Source: Anaerolineae bacterium (lineage in GTDB: Bacteria; Chloroflexota; Anaerolineae; B4-G1; DUEL01). From it: DNA of 5,810 nucleotides. The stretch lies in assembly GCA_029932895.1 (NCBI GenBank), contig JAOZPF010000006.1:1-5810 (forward strand), read 5' to 3'. The number at the start of each line of letters is the position of its first letter. Position 1 is the first letter of the stretch. The notes under the pieces are model-generated. The model worked only from the letters and a program-made list of their open reading frames with translations, made no database searches and was not told the DNA's origin. Of the stretch, positions 5,238 to 5,810 are shown piece after piece. Both the position numbers and the translations under genes were made by a program.

Positions 5238-5810
5238 ATGCCCAAAACCAAAGGAAGAGAGCCAAGTTCTGCAGCCAGAAGGTTCCACTCACCAAACTCC
5301 AGGCCCAATCGCGCGTCCTCACAGCCGGCGGCGGCTGCGTCAACGGGATTTGACCTGAGCGACCTGTTCGGGCGCGCACTACAGACGGTGATGGAAAATC
5401 GCCAGGCAATCAACGACCTGGATGGGCACAACGGTAACCACGGCGACAACATGGTCGAGAACCTGCAGTTGATCGTTGGGGCGCTTCAATCACAAGGGTC
5501 ACAGCCGCCGGCCGAGGCGCTGGCCCAGGCCAGCCAACTGCTCAGGTCGCAAGGGCGTGGTGGCACCAGCCAGTACTATGCCCGCGGACTGGACCAGGCG
5601 GCGCAACAGCTCCAGGGACAGTCGAGCCTGGAAGGTGACGGCGTGATGACGCTGGTCCAGTCGCTCCTGGGGGCAATCCCCGATTCTGGATTCGTCGAGC
5701 AGCCGGCGGCCCAGGAGAGTGTGTTGGGCAGCATACTGGGCCTGCTCGGTGGAGGACAGCAGCAACAATCGTCCGCACAAGAGGGCGCGCTGGACAGCGT
5801 GCTGGGTCTA
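5238..5810 (+). CDS. DAK2/DhaL-like domain protein with Gly/Leu/Gln-rich repeat tail, 3' end outside window
   Basis: The frame stays open from 5202 to the window edge (191 residues from ATG 5238) with high GC at third codon positions from about residue 30 on. From residue 38 it resembles the DAK2 (DhaL, dihydroxyacetone-kinase ADP/ATP-binding) fold. LDGHNGNHGDNM (61-72) stands where DhaL has the metal-binding LD..GDGDHG.NM. GRGGTSQYYARGLDQAA (106-122) resembles the phosphate-loop GGTSG..Y segment. EGDGVMTLVQSLL (132-144) resembles GDKTMLDAL. Two aspartates of the metal motif appear as asparagines (N65 or N67 region), so classical Mg-ATP binding is doubtful. The tail repeats AQESVLGSILGL (158-169) and AQEGALDSVLGL (180-191) with a 22-residue period. 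The start is uncertain: no Shine-Dalgarno is seen before ATG 5238 and the first 30 codons use AGA/AGG and lower GC3. Domain call is by motif memory only; function unknown. Confidence 0.7.
   Translation, partial: MPKTKGREPSSAARRFHSPNSRPNRASSQPAAAASTGFDLSDLFGRALQTVMENRQAINDLDGHNGNHGDNMVENLQLIVGALQSQGSQPPAEALAQASQLLRSQGRGGTSQYYARGLDQAAQQLQGQSSLEGDGVMTLVQSLLGAIPDSGFVEQPAAQESVLGSILGLLGGGQQQQSSAQEGALDSVLGL
5709..5810 (+). repeat. 66-bp (22-codon) tandem repeat in the tail of the DAK2-like gene
   Basis: The codons for AQESVLGSILGL begin at 5709 and those for AQEGALDSVLGL at 5775, exactly 66 bases apart, with 8 of 12 residues identical. A GGGQQQQ linker lies between them. The second copy reaches the window end, so further copies may follow. 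Confidence 0.6.

Noticed and set aside
5499..5780. Minus-strand open frames opposite the DAK2-like gene
   Set aside because: The plus-strand frame shows domain motifs and an in-frame 22-codon repeat; the minus frames are its antisense.

Overview
The window is GC-rich bacterial chromosomal DNA. It holds a tight four-gene operon on the minus strand and the start of an unrelated gene on the plus strand that runs off the right edge. The order PIN/TRAM membrane protein, cysS, rlmB resembles the yacL-cysS-yacO neighbourhood of Firmicutes with genes left out. The base composition, the intergenic repeats and the DAK2-like partial protein make me favour a Chloroflexota (Anaerolineae-like) genome. That placement is inference and cannot be proven from 5.8 kb.

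Layout, left to right. 1-251: non-coding, with a foldable repeat element at 61-149 (a 13-bp perfect inverted repeat whose loop holds three 11-bp tandem units). 252-1286 (-): membrane protein of the lysylphosphatidylglycerol synthase TM / UPF0104 flippase-like family. 1352-2095 (-): TrmH/RlmB-type rRNA 2'-O-methyltransferase. 2102-3553 (-): cysteinyl-tRNA synthetase. 3575-4645 (-): YacL-like PIN/TRAM membrane protein. 4646-5237: a 592-base divergent intergenic region. It contains a good sigma70-type promoter for the operon (4842-4870), a leader of about 190 nt, an intrinsic-terminator-like hairpin inside that leader (4697-4739), and two palindromic elements further right. 5238-5810 (+): N-terminal part of a DAK2/DhaL-like protein with a glycine/leucine/glutamine-rich repeat tail, cut by the window end.

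How the genes fit together. Transcription most likely starts near 4835 and runs leftwards through the PIN/TRAM gene, cysS, rlmB and the membrane protein, with gaps of 21, 6 and 65 bases. Three products concern translation or RNA (tRNA charging, rRNA methylation, a predicted RNA-binding nuclease-like protein). The fourth is an appended membrane-lipid or polymer-associated protein. The terminator-like hairpin between promoter and first start codon suggests that read-through into the whole operon is controlled. No T-box consensus is visible, so the signal is unknown.

The items most worth a second look are this leader hairpin, the DAK2-like protein with altered metal-site residues and tandem tail repeats, and the structured repeat at 61-149. 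I see no CRISPR array, transposase, tRNA or rRNA.
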